NCBI GenBank assembly: GCA_963798075.1
Contig: CAWCRU010000032.1
Span: 1-64,000 of the forward strand
Direction: 5' to 3'
DNA length: 64,000 bases
Source: DATAOG01 sp963798075
Lineage (GTDB): Bacteria > Pseudomonadota > Alphaproteobacteria > Geminicoccales > Geminicoccaceae
In this document: positions 1 to 8,371 of the stretch, one piece after another
How the letters are laid out: each line of letters starts with the position of its first letter
Numbering within the stretch: the first letter of the stretch is position 1
Made by a program: the position numbers and the translations under genes
The notes under the pieces: model-generated
What the model saw: the letters and a program-made list of their open reading frames with translations, nothing else
Told to the model about the DNA's origin: nothing
Database searches by the model: none

Positions 1-1211
1 GCCAGCTCCTCGCGAAACCCCGGCGCGGCCACCCCAATCAGCGCCTCCGCCCGCTCGCCCTCGGACTTCTCCCGCAGCCGCGCCACCCCGTGCTCGGTGA
101 CCACGATGTCGGCATCCGCGCGCGGGCAGCTCACGATGTCGCCCACGCCGAGCTTCACGACGATCCGGGAGACCTTGCCGCCGGCGGCGGTCGAGGGGAG
201 GGCCAGGATCGAGCGGCCGCCTGGCGAGGCCCGCGCGCCGCGCACGAAGTCGAGGAGGCCGCCGGTGCCGCTTATCTGGCGGCCGTCCAGCATCTCGGCG
301 TTGGCCTGGCCCAGAAGGTCGACTGAGAGCACCGAGTTGATCGCGACGAAGTTGGGGATCGCCGCCATCACCGCCAGGTCGTGGGTGTGGCTGACGGGCG
401 CGAAGGTGAGGTCGGGGCAGCGGGCGGCCCAGTCGTAGATTTTGGCCGTGCCGATTGCGGCGGTGCAGACCATGCGCCGCATCGCGCCTGTCGCGTGCAG
501 GTCGGCCACCTCGTCGGCGATGAGGCCGCTGTGCAGGTTGAGGTCGAGGCGGCCCTCGAGCGCGCCCAGCACGGCTGCCGGCACCTTGCCGATGCCGATC
601 TGGATGGTATCGCCGTCCTCGATCAGGCTCGCGACGTTGGCGCCGATTTTCCGGATTTCTTCGGACGGGCTGCCGCCCGGGAGCGCGAGCGGCGGGCGCT
701 CGGTCTCGATCGCGTAGTCGAGGTGCTCGTAGGGGATCTCGTAGCCCCTGCGGGGGCGCGGCATCGAGGCGTTGATCTCGGCCACGATGAGCTTCGCATG
801 CGCCAGGACCGCGGGCACGAAGTGGACCGAGATGCCGAGGCTGCATTGGCCGCGAGCGTCCGGCGGGGTGACCTGGATCAGGGCGAGATCGATCGGCAGC
901 GTGGAGAGATAGTGCCAGATGCCGCTGTAGTGCAGCGGCAGGAAGCGGACCCGGCCGGCCGCGTGCGAGTTCGCGATGGCGCCGTGGACGAAGAAGCTGG
1001 TGAGGCGCGCGTCCTGGTGGAAGGAGGCGGGGTCGATCACGTTCAGCCCCGGGATCAGGCAGCCGACGTAGTGGACGCCGGCACTCGCCTCGGGTGCGGC
1101 CGCGAGCGCCTGCAGCAACGGTGTCGGCTCGCCGCTCGCACCCTGGACGAAGACGGTCATGCCGGGGCGCAAGAGATCGGGCAGGCGGGCCTCCGTGATC
1201 GTCCTTAGCAT
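1..1211 (-). CDS. Acetyl-CoA hydrolase/4-hydroxybutyrate CoA-transferase family protein (3' end outside window)
   Basis: Reading the minus strand from ATG at 1211 gives an open frame to the window edge, about 403 residues, so only the extreme C-terminus is missing. The start has a GGGAG ribosome site about 5 bases upstream. Family hallmarks are visible: IQIGIGKVPAAVL in the middle, the LHSG-x-IADEV segment, and the C-terminal TEHGVARLREKS followed by ERAEALI. Members move CoA between acyl-CoA and short-chain acids, or hydrolyse acetyl-CoA, in the cytoplasm. The position where 4-hydroxybutyrate CoA-transferases carry the catalytic glutamate (HSE or HTE) reads HSG here, so the exact reaction is open. 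It is divergent from the MmgE/PrpD gene, 72 bases away, and may share a control region with it. Confidence 0.85.
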   Translation of the reverse strand, partial: MLRTITEARLPDLLRPGMTVFVQGASGEPTPLLQALAAAPEASAGVHYVGCLIPGLNVIDPASFHQDARLTSFFVHGAIANSHAAGRVRFLPLHYSGIWHYLSTLPIDLALIQVTPPDARGQCSLGISVHFVPAVLAHAKLIVAEINASMPRPRRGYEIPYEHLDYAIETERPPLALPGGSPSEEIRKIGANVASLIEDGDTIQIGIGKVPAAVLGALEGRLDLNLHSGLIADEVADLHATGAMRRMVCTAAIGTAKIYDWAARCPDLTFAPVSHTHDLAVMAAIPNFVAINSVLSVDLLGQANAEMLDGRQISGTGGLLDFVRGARASPGGRSILALPSTAAGGKVSRIVVKLGVGDIVSCPRADADIVVTEHGVARLREKSEGERAEALIGVAAPGFREEL

Positions 1212-1283
1212 CGAGCTCCCTGACGGGGCCGCCCTTCCGGTGGTAGAAAAGCCGTCGCCCCCAGCAACGCCGGGACCTGGATC

Positions 1284-2643
1284 ATGGACGCGATTGCCGC
1301 CTTTGCCGAGCACGTCGTGCGGACCCGCTATGAGGATCTGCCGGCAGCGGCGATCGCTGCGGCCAAGACCTTGATCCTGGATTCGTTGGGGGTCGGCGTG
1401 GCCGGCAGCGCCGGGCCCGGGGTCCCGGAGCTGGTCCGGGCCGCGGCCGGCTGGGGGCAGGGGGCGGATGCCCGCGTCTGGGTGCAGGGGACCTCCCTGC
1501 CGGCGCCGGCCGCGGCGCTCTGCAACGGCTACCAGATCCACAATTCCGAGTTCGACTGCGTGCACGAGCGGGCGGTGGTCCATCCGATGCCGGTCATGCT
1601 GGCTTCCGCGACCGCCCATGCCGAACGGGTCGGGGGCGTCTCGGGCCGGGATTTTCTGGCCGCGATCGTGGTCGGCGTCGATGTCGCAGCCGGCCTCGGG
1701 GTCGCGTCCCGCGCACCGCTTCGCTTCTTCCGCCCGGCGACCGCGGGCGCGTTCGCCGCCGCCGCGGCGGTGGGCAGGCTGATGGGCTTCGATGCGGCGA
1801 TGCTCACCCACGCCTTCGCCCTGGTCCTGGGCCAGCTCTGCGGCACCATGCAGGCGCACGCCGAGGGCTCGATGCTGCTGGCGCTCCAGGTCGGCTTCAA
1901 CGCGCGCAACGCACTCGTCGCCTGCGATCTCGCGGCGCGGCGGCCTGAGCGGGCCCGCGCAGCTGCTCGAGGGCCCGTTCGGCTATTACCGGCTGTTCGA
2001 GGGCGAGCACGATCTGGCCCCGGTGCTGGCCGACCTCGGCAAGGTCTGGCGGATCACCGAAGTGGCGCAAAAGCCTTTTCCCAGCGGTCGCGCGACGCAT
2101 GGTCTGCTCGACGGCGTGCTGGCGCTGCAGCAGGACTGCGGCTTTGCGGCCGCGGACGTGGCGCAGGTGCGCTGCCGGGTGCCGCCGCTCACCCAGCGCC
2201 TGGTCGGGCGGCCGGCGCATCCGGAGATGGCGCCGAACCAGGCGCGCCTCAGCGCCCCCTACGTGATCGCCGCAGCCCTGCTCGGCGGCGCGGTCGACCT
2301 CGACGACTTCCGGCCGGCGGCGCTTGCCGATCCCGCCCGCCTCGCCCTCGCCGCCCGGGTCGTGGTCGAGGCCGACGCCAATCCGGACCCGAACGCGCTC
2401 GGGCCGGTCGAGGTGGCGGTGCTCCTGAAGGGCGGGAGCCGGCACGCGACCCTGATCAGCGAGGTCTACGGCAGCCCCGCCCGCCCGATGGGGCGCGAGG
2501 CCCACCTCGCCAAGTTCCGTCGCAACTGGCTGGCCGCCGCCAGGCCCTTGCCGGCCGCGGCCGGCGAGCGCCTGATCGCGCTGATAGACGGGCTCGAGAC
2601 GCTTCCCGACGTCGCCCCGCTGATCGAGCAGATGGTGGCCTGA
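1284..2643 (+). CDS. MmgE/PrpD family protein (one-base frameshift)
   Basis: Two overlapping frames join into one 452-residue protein of the usual family length. The N-terminal part runs from ATG 1284 to about 1938 (HNSEFDCVHERAVVHP, then FRPATAGAF), and the rest continues in the next frame (PFPSGRATHG, APYVIAAALLGG) to the stop at 2643. Removing one G near 1935-1945 restores a continuous protein through AARGLSGPAQLLEG. Relatives include 2-methylcitrate dehydratase and cis-aconitate-type dehydratases or isomerases acting on tricarboxylic or related acids. The specific substrate cannot be read from sequence. The divergent CoA-transferase suggests organic-acid metabolism. The frameshift resembles many others in this window, so I regard it as a likely sequence error. 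Confidence 0.82.
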
Positions 2644-2662
2644 CCATGCCCGCTGGCCGCCT

Positions 2663-3418
2663 TCAGGACCTGCTCTCGCCGCCTTCCGGCAGCGCCTCGA
2701 TCACCTGCCGCAGCGTGACCGTGCGCGTGCCGTAGGGGTCCCGGTCCTCGAAGCCGTGCAGCAGTTCCTCGGCCGCGCGCGCATGTCCTGCCCTCGCCTC
2801 CCCGGTCGGCGCGAGGGCCGCCGCGCGGGCGTGCTCGATCGCGAGGATGAACTCGGTCTCTATCCTTCCGGGGTGGTCGGGGTAGGCGGCGAGAAACGCC
2901 TCGGCCTCGACGATCTGCCCGTTCAGCTGCGGCCAGTCCGGATCGAGCGGCTGCAGCGGGTCGACAGCAAAGCTGTCGTAGAAACGGGCGGCCAGCAGCC
3001 GGAAGCGCGCATCGCCCGCGCGCTCGCCGTCGGGGGCGAGTGCGAGGGCCTGCGCGAAGGGCTCGACCGGCGCCAGATAGCGCTTGAGCGCCTGCGAATA
3101 GACGGGCTGCATGCCGCGGATGCGCAGCTGCCTGGTCAGCGCCTGCGAGATGACCCCGAGCTGGCCGTCGTGGGCGAGCAGGTCCTGGTTGAGAAGATCG
3201 ATCGCGCGCGCGAGCGCCTGGCCGAGATCGACCAGGGCTGCGGCCCGCGGCTCGGGCAGGCCCGCCGCGGCCGCGCGGGCGAGCGACTGCACCTCGCCCA
3301 GCATCTGCTCGGCGACCGCCGCATCGATCACCACATGCGCGCCCGCAGGCGCGGCGATGCCGCCGGAGATCAGGCAGCCCGCGAGCCCCAGCGCCGGGAT
3401 CAGGCTTGGCCGCGGCAT
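2663..3418 (-). CDS. Predicted lipoprotein, last gene of a Gld-like ABC operon
   Basis: A 251-residue protein with no family I recognise. The start chosen is ATG 3418, one base after the stop of the DUF4340 gene (TGA-C-ATG). An upstream extension of the frame is only a shadow of that gene. The N-terminus has a hydrophobic stretch ending in LAGC with cysteine at residue 15, a reasonable lipobox, so the protein is probably attached to a membrane facing the periplasm. The rest is soluble and alanine-rich, with probable helices (AVAEQMLGEVQSLARAA, AAELLHGFEDRDPYGT). Tight coupling to the four genes upstream suggests it works with that transporter complex. Confidence 0.7.
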   Translation of the reverse strand: MPRPSLIPALGLAGCLISGGIAAPAGAHVVIDAAVAEQMLGEVQSLARAAAAGLPEPRAAALVDLGQALARAIDLLNQDLLAHDGQLGVISQALTRQLRIRGMQPVYSQALKRYLAPVEPFAQALALAPDGERAGDARFRLLAARFYDSFAVDPLQPLDPDWPQLNGQIVEAEAFLAAYPDHPGRIETEFILAIEHARAAALAPTGEARAGHARAAEELLHGFEDRDPYGTRTVTLRQVIEALPEGGESRS

Positions 3419-3419
3419 G

Positions 3420-4022
3420 TCAGGGCGAATGGCCGCGGTCGGCGGCGGGCGCGGCCGCCGCGACATGGTCCGGGACGCCCCGCGCGAGCAGCTGCCATTC
3501 GCGGCCCACGTGCAGCGGCAGCAGCAGCAGACCGCTTTGGCCCTCGAGGCGGGCGTACTGGCCCGTGCCCGAAGGGTTGCGGCCGCCGAACACGATCGCG
3601 AGCGCCGGCGCCTCGCCCGCGAACGCGGCAACCTGCGCGCGGGGCGGATCGAAGCCCATCTCGGAGAGCGCCGCGGCGTCCGGATCGTCGCCCGCGAGCG
3701 TCGCGACCGGCTTCGAGACGTGCAGGAAGCGGAGCGCCCTTGCCAGGTGCTCGGCGGCCGCATCGGAGAGCGCCGCATCGCCCGTCCGCCAGGATTGGCC
3801 GTCGCGAACGAAGAGGAGCGCCTGCCGGTCGCTTTGCAGCTCGACCCGGGTGATCTCCTCGGGCAGGCGCGCCATCACGCCCGCGGGCTCGAAGCGCACC
3901 AGGCTCGCCTGCTCCGGGGCACTGCCGGTGAGCGCGAGCCCGATCAGAAACGCCGCCGCCACGACCCCGCCGGCCAGCGCCGCGGCCTTTGCGCCCCGGC
4001 CTCTCAGCGCCGCCGCCACCAC
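3420..4022 (-). CDS. DUF4340-type protein, accessory of the Gld-like ABC system
   Basis: About 200 residues. One N-terminal membrane segment (AAALAGGVVAAAFLIGLAL) is followed by a DUF4340-like periplasmic part with VRFEPAGVMARLPEEITRVE and REWQLLARG. DUF4340 proteins typically sit beside GldG-like proteins and ABC-2 transporters. The start is one of two consecutive GTG codons at 4022/4019, overlapping the end of the GldG-like gene by about 16 bases. No ATG is available. The stop lies one base before the next gene, so translational coupling is likely. The biochemical role is unknown. Confidence 0.75.
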   Translation of the reverse strand: MVAAALRGRGAKAAALAGGVVAAAFLIGLALTGSAPEQASLVRFEPAGVMARLPEEITRVELQSDRQALLFVRDGQSWRTGDAALSDAAAEHLARALRFLHVSKPVATLAGDDPDAAALSEMGFDPPRAQVAAFAGEAPALAIVFGGRNPSGTGQYARLEGQSGLLLLPLHVGREWQLLARGVPDHVAAAAPAADRGHSP

Positions 4023-5647
4023 ACCACCGATCCGATCAGGACCACGCTCAGCGGCAACAAGATCTCGAGCACGATGAAGGTCCAGCGCATCTGCTCGGCG
4101 GTCATGGTCACCGTGGGCGGCGTCGAGCGCTCCGGTCGGACGGTCGGCAGGATCGCATCGCGCGCCAGCCAGCGGATCATCGCGACGCCGAGCTCGCCGT
4201 TGGCGACCTGGTCGAAATAGGCGTTGGTGACGAAGTCGCTGTCGCCGACCACGACCGCCCGGAAGGGCGTCGCGCCGGCGGCCGCATCGGGCCATTGGCC
4301 GCTCAGCGCCAGCGCCAGGGTCTGCGGCCCGGGCCCCTGGTCCGGCGCCGCCGGGTCGCCGCCGGCGTTGGCGGCGGCGAGCGCGGCTGCGGCCTTGGCG
4401 CTTGCGCGGGGCCCGTTCAGCGGCTCTGCCATGCTGTCCTTGCTGCTGCCGAACAGCGGGAACAGCGTGATGCTCTCGGGCGGCAGGCCGACGTAGAGCG
4501 GCCGGGCGCCGGGGAAGAAGGTGAGCGCGATGTCCTCGGTGATCGGATGCGGACTGTAGGAAGGCACGGCGACGAACTCCGGGTCGATGCCGTAGTGGTC
4601 GAGCGGATCGATCACCCTCGCCGCGGCGGTGTCGACCCCGAGCGCTGCCATCAGCGCCGTGACGTCCGGACCCGGCACGAACTCGGGGTCGTAGCCGAGC
4701 AGCAGGCCGCCGCCGCGGGCGAGGTAGCGACGCAGCAGGCCCGCTTCGTTCCCGGCATAAGGCCGCCTGGGCCCGAAGTCGACGAGGGCCTCGCAGTCGT
4801 CGGGGACGGCCTCGAGCGTCGCGAGTGCCACCTCGCGGACCTCGTAGCCCTGCTGCTCGAGCGCCAGGTAGAGCCGGTCGAGCCCGGCGGGGGCCGCGAT
4901 CAGCCGGTCCTCGGTGCCGTAGCCCTGATGGGCATCGAGGCTCTCCTCGTGGGTGTAGTGCGGCGGCGCCGCGCTGCCGCCGCCCGCGAACTCGCCATGG
5001 CCGGTGACGAAGCAGACGACCGGCGACCGCTCGCGCATCGCGCGCAGCCCGGCGAGCGCGATCTGGGCGAGGTCGGTCGTGCGCTCGACCTTGACCTCGC
5101 GGCCTTCGGTCTCGATCACGGCGGTGTTGTAGGCACTGACCTCGTGGCGCCGGGCGAGCGCCGGGCGCCGGTCGAGCTCGACCGCGTCGACCTCGAGGAG
5201 CGGCTCGCCATGGGCCAGGATCTCGAGCAGGCGCTTGGCCTGCAGGGCATCGCCATCGGCCGGATTGTAGAAGTAGGTGACCGTCATCGGCCGGGTCAGC
5301 CCGGCCACGAGCGCCTGCGCCTGGGAGGGCGGCGTATACTGCCGGCCGGCGGTGAGGTCGAGGTGCAGGTCGTGCCGGTAGAGCGCGACGTTGGCGACGA
5401 TCGCGACCGCGAGTGCCAGGACCACGATCGCGCTCGTGCGCGCGAGCGCCGGCCACGACCGCAGGCGGGCCTGTACCGGCAGGCGGAGCCCGAGCCGGAA
5501 CAGCAGCAGCAGCGCCGCGAGCCAGGCGCCGAACAGGAGGCTGTTCGCGATCTCGCGCCCGAAGCCGCCGAAGACCTCGAGGCCCGCGCAGGCGGCGCCG
5601 ATCAGGACCAGCAGCAAGGTCGCCAACGCGGGCACTCCGAGGGTCAC
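4004..5647 (-). CDS. GldG-like ABC transporter auxiliary protein
   Basis: A 547-residue protein with two N-terminal membrane segments (about residues 4-60), a third near 75-92, then a large soluble domain and a C-terminal membrane helix (FIVLEILLPLSVVLIGSVVWW). The soluble part has the layout of the ABC_transp_aux/GldG family: YFYNPADGDALQAKRLLEIL, CFVTGHGEFAGGG, and VVVGDSDFVTNAYFDQ near the end. In gliding Bacteroidetes GldG partners GldF and GldA. In other bacteria the same trio has unknown cargo. It overlaps the permease gene by ATGA (5644-5647) and the DUF4340 gene at its 3' end. Confidence 0.85.
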   Translation of the reverse strand: MTLGVPALATLLLVLIGAACAGLEVFGGFGREIANSLLFGAWLAALLLLFRLGLRLPVQARLRSWPALARTSAIVVLALAVAIVANVALYRHDLHLDLTAGRQYTPPSQAQALVAGLTRPMTVTYFYNPADGDALQAKRLLEILAHGEPLLEVDAVELDRRPALARRHEVSAYNTAVIETEGREVKVERTTDLAQIALAGLRAMRERSPVVCFVTGHGEFAGGGSAAPPHYTHEESLDAHQGYGTEDRLIAAPAGLDRLYLALEQQGYEVREVALATLEAVPDDCEALVDFGPRRPYAGNEAGLLRRYLARGGGLLLGYDPEFVPGPDVTALMAALGVDTAAARVIDPLDHYGIDPEFVAVPSYSPHPITEDIALTFFPGARPLYVGLPPESITLFPLFGSSKDSMAEPLNGPRASAKAAAALAAANAGGDPAAPDQGPGPQTLALALSGQWPDAAAGATPFRAVVVGDSDFVTNAYFDQVANGELGVAMIRWLARDAILPTVRPERSTPPTVTMTAEQMRWTFIVLEILLPLSVVLIGSVVWWRRR

Positions 5648-6345
5648 CGGCGCCCGAGCGCGCGCACGCTCAGGAACAGGCCGAGGAGCGTCAGGCTGAC
5701 GAAGAAGCCGGCATCGGAGAGGTAGAGCGAGCCGATCGCGAACGGCACGAAATGCACCGACAGCGACAGATTGACGAACAGGGTGTCGAACGGCTCGGGC
5801 AGCACCCAGCCGAAATCATCGATCACCCAGAGCAGAAGGAAAAGGCCGAGCGAGAGCAGGGCCGCGATCAGCTGGTTGGCGGTCAGGCTGGACGCCAGCA
5901 GCCCGAGGCTGACCAGCGCGCTGCCGAGCAGCAAAAGGCCGAGGTAGCCGCCATAGATCGGGGCCCAGTTGGGCTCGCCGAACAGGCCCAGCACCACGGC
6001 GTAGCTGCCCGAGAGCGCGATCATGAGGGCGACGAGCGTCATGCTGGCCAGATACTTGGCGAGCACCACCTGGGCCTCGGTCACGGGCGAGGTCAGCAGC
6101 AGCTCGAGGGTCCGCAGACGGCGCTCCTCGGCCAGAAGGCGCATGGTCAGGATCGGGATGCTGAGCAGGAACAGGACGTAGATCTGGAAGAACAGATGGA
6201 TCAGGCTCGCCGACTGATTGACGAACAGGGTGACCGTGAAGGTGTAGCCCATCAGGACCAGGAACACCGTCAGCACCACATAGGCGATCGGCGAGGAGAA
6301 CAGCGCCGCCTCCTCCTTGCGGAGCAGCGCGCCGAACGCCCTCAC
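5644..6345 (-). CDS. ABC-2 type permease, GldF-like
   Basis: A hydrophobic protein of 233 residues with six likely membrane segments. The cytoplasmic signature ALLRKEEAALFSSPIAYV near the start and RLRTLELLLTSPVTEAQVVLAKYLA are typical of GldF-type ABC-2 permeases. I prefer the GTG start at 6345, which overlaps the ATPase stop as GTGA and has GGAG eight bases upstream. A longer frame reaches 6387 but would overlap the ATPase by 46 bases. It should form the membrane channel for the ATPase encoded just upstream. Confidence 0.85.
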   Translation of the reverse strand: MRAFGALLRKEEAALFSSPIAYVVLTVFLVLMGYTFTVTLFVNQSASLIHLFFQIYVLFLLSIPILTMRLLAEERRLRTLELLLTSPVTEAQVVLAKYLASMTLVALMIALSGSYAVVLGLFGEPNWAPIYGGYLGLLLLGSALVSLGLLASSLTANQLIAALLSLGLFLLLWVIDDFGWVLPEPFDTLFVNLSLSVHFVPFAIGSLYLSDAGFFVSLTLLGLFLSVRALGRR

Positions 6346-7292
6346 GCCGGCCGCTCCAGGCGCTCGCGGGTCAAGGAGAGGAACCACTGCTCGAGATCGA
6401 CCGGGGTCTGGGCCAGCTCGTGGAGGCCGAAGCCGCCCTCGACCAGGGCCCGCGCGAGCGCGCCCGCGATGCCGCTTTCTGCCTTGCTCTCGACCAGCCA
6501 GGCGGCGCCGCCGGCGTCGGCGCTCCCGGCCTCGAGCCGGCAGGCGATCACCCCCGGCACGGCAGCGAGGCAGGCGCGCACGCCGTCGGCGGGGCCGGCT
6601 ACCAGCAGACGCCAGCGGCGGCCGCCGCCCGCCTGCCGCAGCGTCTGGGTCCCGAGCAGCTGGCCGTCGAGGAGGACCAGCACGCGGTCGACCGTGCGCT
6701 CGACCTCGGTCAGGATGTGCGAGGCGACCAGCACCGTGTGGCGGCCGCCGAGGGCCCGGATCAGCTCGCGCATCTCGATGATCTGGGCCGGATCGAGGCC
6801 GTTGGTCGGCTCGTCCATGACCAGGAGCTTGGGATCGTTGAGCAGCGCCTGGGCGAGCGCCACCCGCTGCCGGTAGCCGCGCGACAGCTTGCCGATCTGG
6901 AGCCGGCGGACGGGGCCGAGGCTGAAGCGCTCGATCACCCGCTCGACCGCCGCTTGCGCCGGCCGCCCGCCCAGCCCCTTGATGCGCGCCATGAACGGCA
7001 GGAACTCACAGACCCGCATCTGGTCGTAGAGGGGCACGTCCTCGGGCACGTAGCCGATGCGCGCGCGCAGCGCCAACGGCTGGTCGAGGGCGTCGAGCCC
7101 GTCGACCAGGGCGGTGCCGCTCGTCGGCCGCAGATAGCCGGTCAGGATGCGGATGATCGTGCTCTTGCCGGAGCCGTTGGGCCCGAGGAGCCCGACGACC
7201 TCGCCCCGGGCGATCGCAAACGAGACGTCGCGGACGGCAAGGTGCGGCCCGTACCACTTGGTCAAACGATCGGCGGTGACGATATCCGACAT
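6342..7292 (-). CDS. ABC transporter ATP-binding protein, GldA-like
   Basis: A 316-residue ATPase, first gene of the five-gene operon. The nucleotide-binding domain is complete: Walker A GPNGSGKS, Q-loop region IGYVPEDVPLYDQM, signature LSRGYRQRVALAQAL, Walker B LLVMDEPTNGLDP and switch histidine in VASHIL. About 90 extra C-terminal residues follow, as in the GldA/NatA/CcmA-like group. It energises the permease encoded downstream. The cargo is unknown: relatives are linked to gliding motility, copper resistance (NosF) or drug export. Confidence 0.88.
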   Translation of the reverse strand: MSDIVTADRLTKWYGPHLAVRDVSFAIARGEVVGLLGPNGSGKSTIIRILTGYLRPTSGTALVDGLDALDQPLALRARIGYVPEDVPLYDQMRVCEFLPFMARIKGLGGRPAQAAVERVIERFSLGPVRRLQIGKLSRGYRQRVALAQALLNDPKLLVMDEPTNGLDPAQIIEMRELIRALGGRHTVLVASHILTEVERTVDRVLVLLDGQLLGTQTLRQAGGGRRWRLLVAGPADGVRACLAAVPGVIACRLEAGSADAGGAAWLVESKAESGIAGALARALVEGGFGLHELAQTPVDLEQWFLSLTRERLERPA

Positions 7293-7308
7293 GATCCGAC
7301 CGGAGCGC

Positions 7309-7340
7309 CGGCCGTCGGACGGATGCTCATCCGACGGCCG
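7309..7340. repeat. 11-bp perfect inverted repeat
   Basis: CGGCCGTCGGA at 7309-7319 is matched by its exact reverse complement at 7330-7340 around a 10-base loop. It lies in the 90-base space between the stop of the lactonase-like gene and the start of the Gld-like operon. It could form a strong stem at the end of the lactonase transcript. No T-run follows, so I do not call it a factor-independent terminator. Confidence 0.6.
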
Positions 7341-7382
7341 GGAGGGATCAGAGCGACCGCTGCCCGCCGATCCGCGCGCCCT

Positions 7383-8275
7383 CTACTCGTAGAACTCGGG
7401 GGCGTGCTTGTGCGCCTTGAAGACGTCCGGGTCGTGGGCGAAGATGATGTCCGCACCCTCGGCGTCGCGCAGGTACTTCATGAAGGCGTAGGCATCGAGC
7501 ATGCCCTCGGGCGAGTAGACGCTGCCGACCGACGGCAGGATGTCGCCTTCGAGGTTCTCCTTCAGATAGCAGGCATCGCTCGGCAGCACGACCGTGCCGG
7601 TCTTGGGCAGGCGGACGACCAGGATCTGGCTGCCCGGCGTGTGCGACACCGAGCGCTTGACGACCACGCTGCCGTCACCGAACAGGTCGAGGTCGCCGTC
7701 GAGCTCGATCGACTTGTACTTGTTGGCCATCGGCTTGCCGATGTCGTTGCGCAGCATGGAGAAGTCGTCGGTGATGTAGAACACGGCGTAGCCCGGCGCC
7801 GGCCAGAACGCCGACCGGATCTCCGAGCGCTGGTAGACGAAAGTCGAATCCAGGAACTTGCCGACGTTGCCGGCGTGATCGACGTGGAAGTGGCCGAGGA
7901 CGACGTAGTTGATGTCCTTCGGGGTCATGCCGATCTTCTTGAGCTGGACATCGATGGCGATGTCGGGCGAACGCCCCGGATCGAGCGCCTTGACGAACGG
8001 GCCCCAGTAATCGGGGTCGGTGATGATCTTGTCGTTGTTGCCCGTGTCGAACAGGACATTGCCCTTGGGGTGATGGATGACGAAGAAGGCGACCGGGACC
8101 GTGACGGTGTCTTTGCCGCCTGACTGGATGATCGACTTGGCGAGGGTCAGGCTGCCGGAGGTGAACACGTAGAGCTTCATGCCCTCCGGCGAGGCCGCCT
8201 GGTCCCCGGCACCGTCCAGGCGACCGCAAGAGCAAGCGCCGCTCCCGCGAGCATGCGCTTGGCAAGACTCGACAT
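7383..8275 (-). CDS. Exported MBL-fold lactonase-like hydrolase (frameshift in signal peptide region)
   Basis: The mature part (from 8180 on, 265 residues) is an AttM/AiiA-type metallo-beta-lactamase. It has HFHVDH (His97, His99, Asp101, His102 counted from Met at 8180), SHTPGSQ, PSDACY and FAHDPD, which supply the full dinuclear zinc set plus the tyrosine seen in AHL lactonases. Upstream, ATG 8275 has a strong AAAGGGG ribosome site and opens a signal peptide (MSSLAKRMLAGAALALAVAW). That frame joins the enzyme frame only if one missing base near 8205-8215 is restored, giving AGDQAASPEG before the lactonase. I infer a secreted enzyme. The substrate could be a homoserine lactone or another lactone or ester. 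The ATG at 8180 remains a fallback start. Confidence 0.8.
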
Positions 8276-8371
8276 CGCGTCCCCTTTCTTGTTCGTGCCG
8301 CTGGCTCGATCGGCCGCGCAGCTGCTATTCTCTGGTTGAAGAGCGCATCGTACACGCCGCCCACCGGTCGG

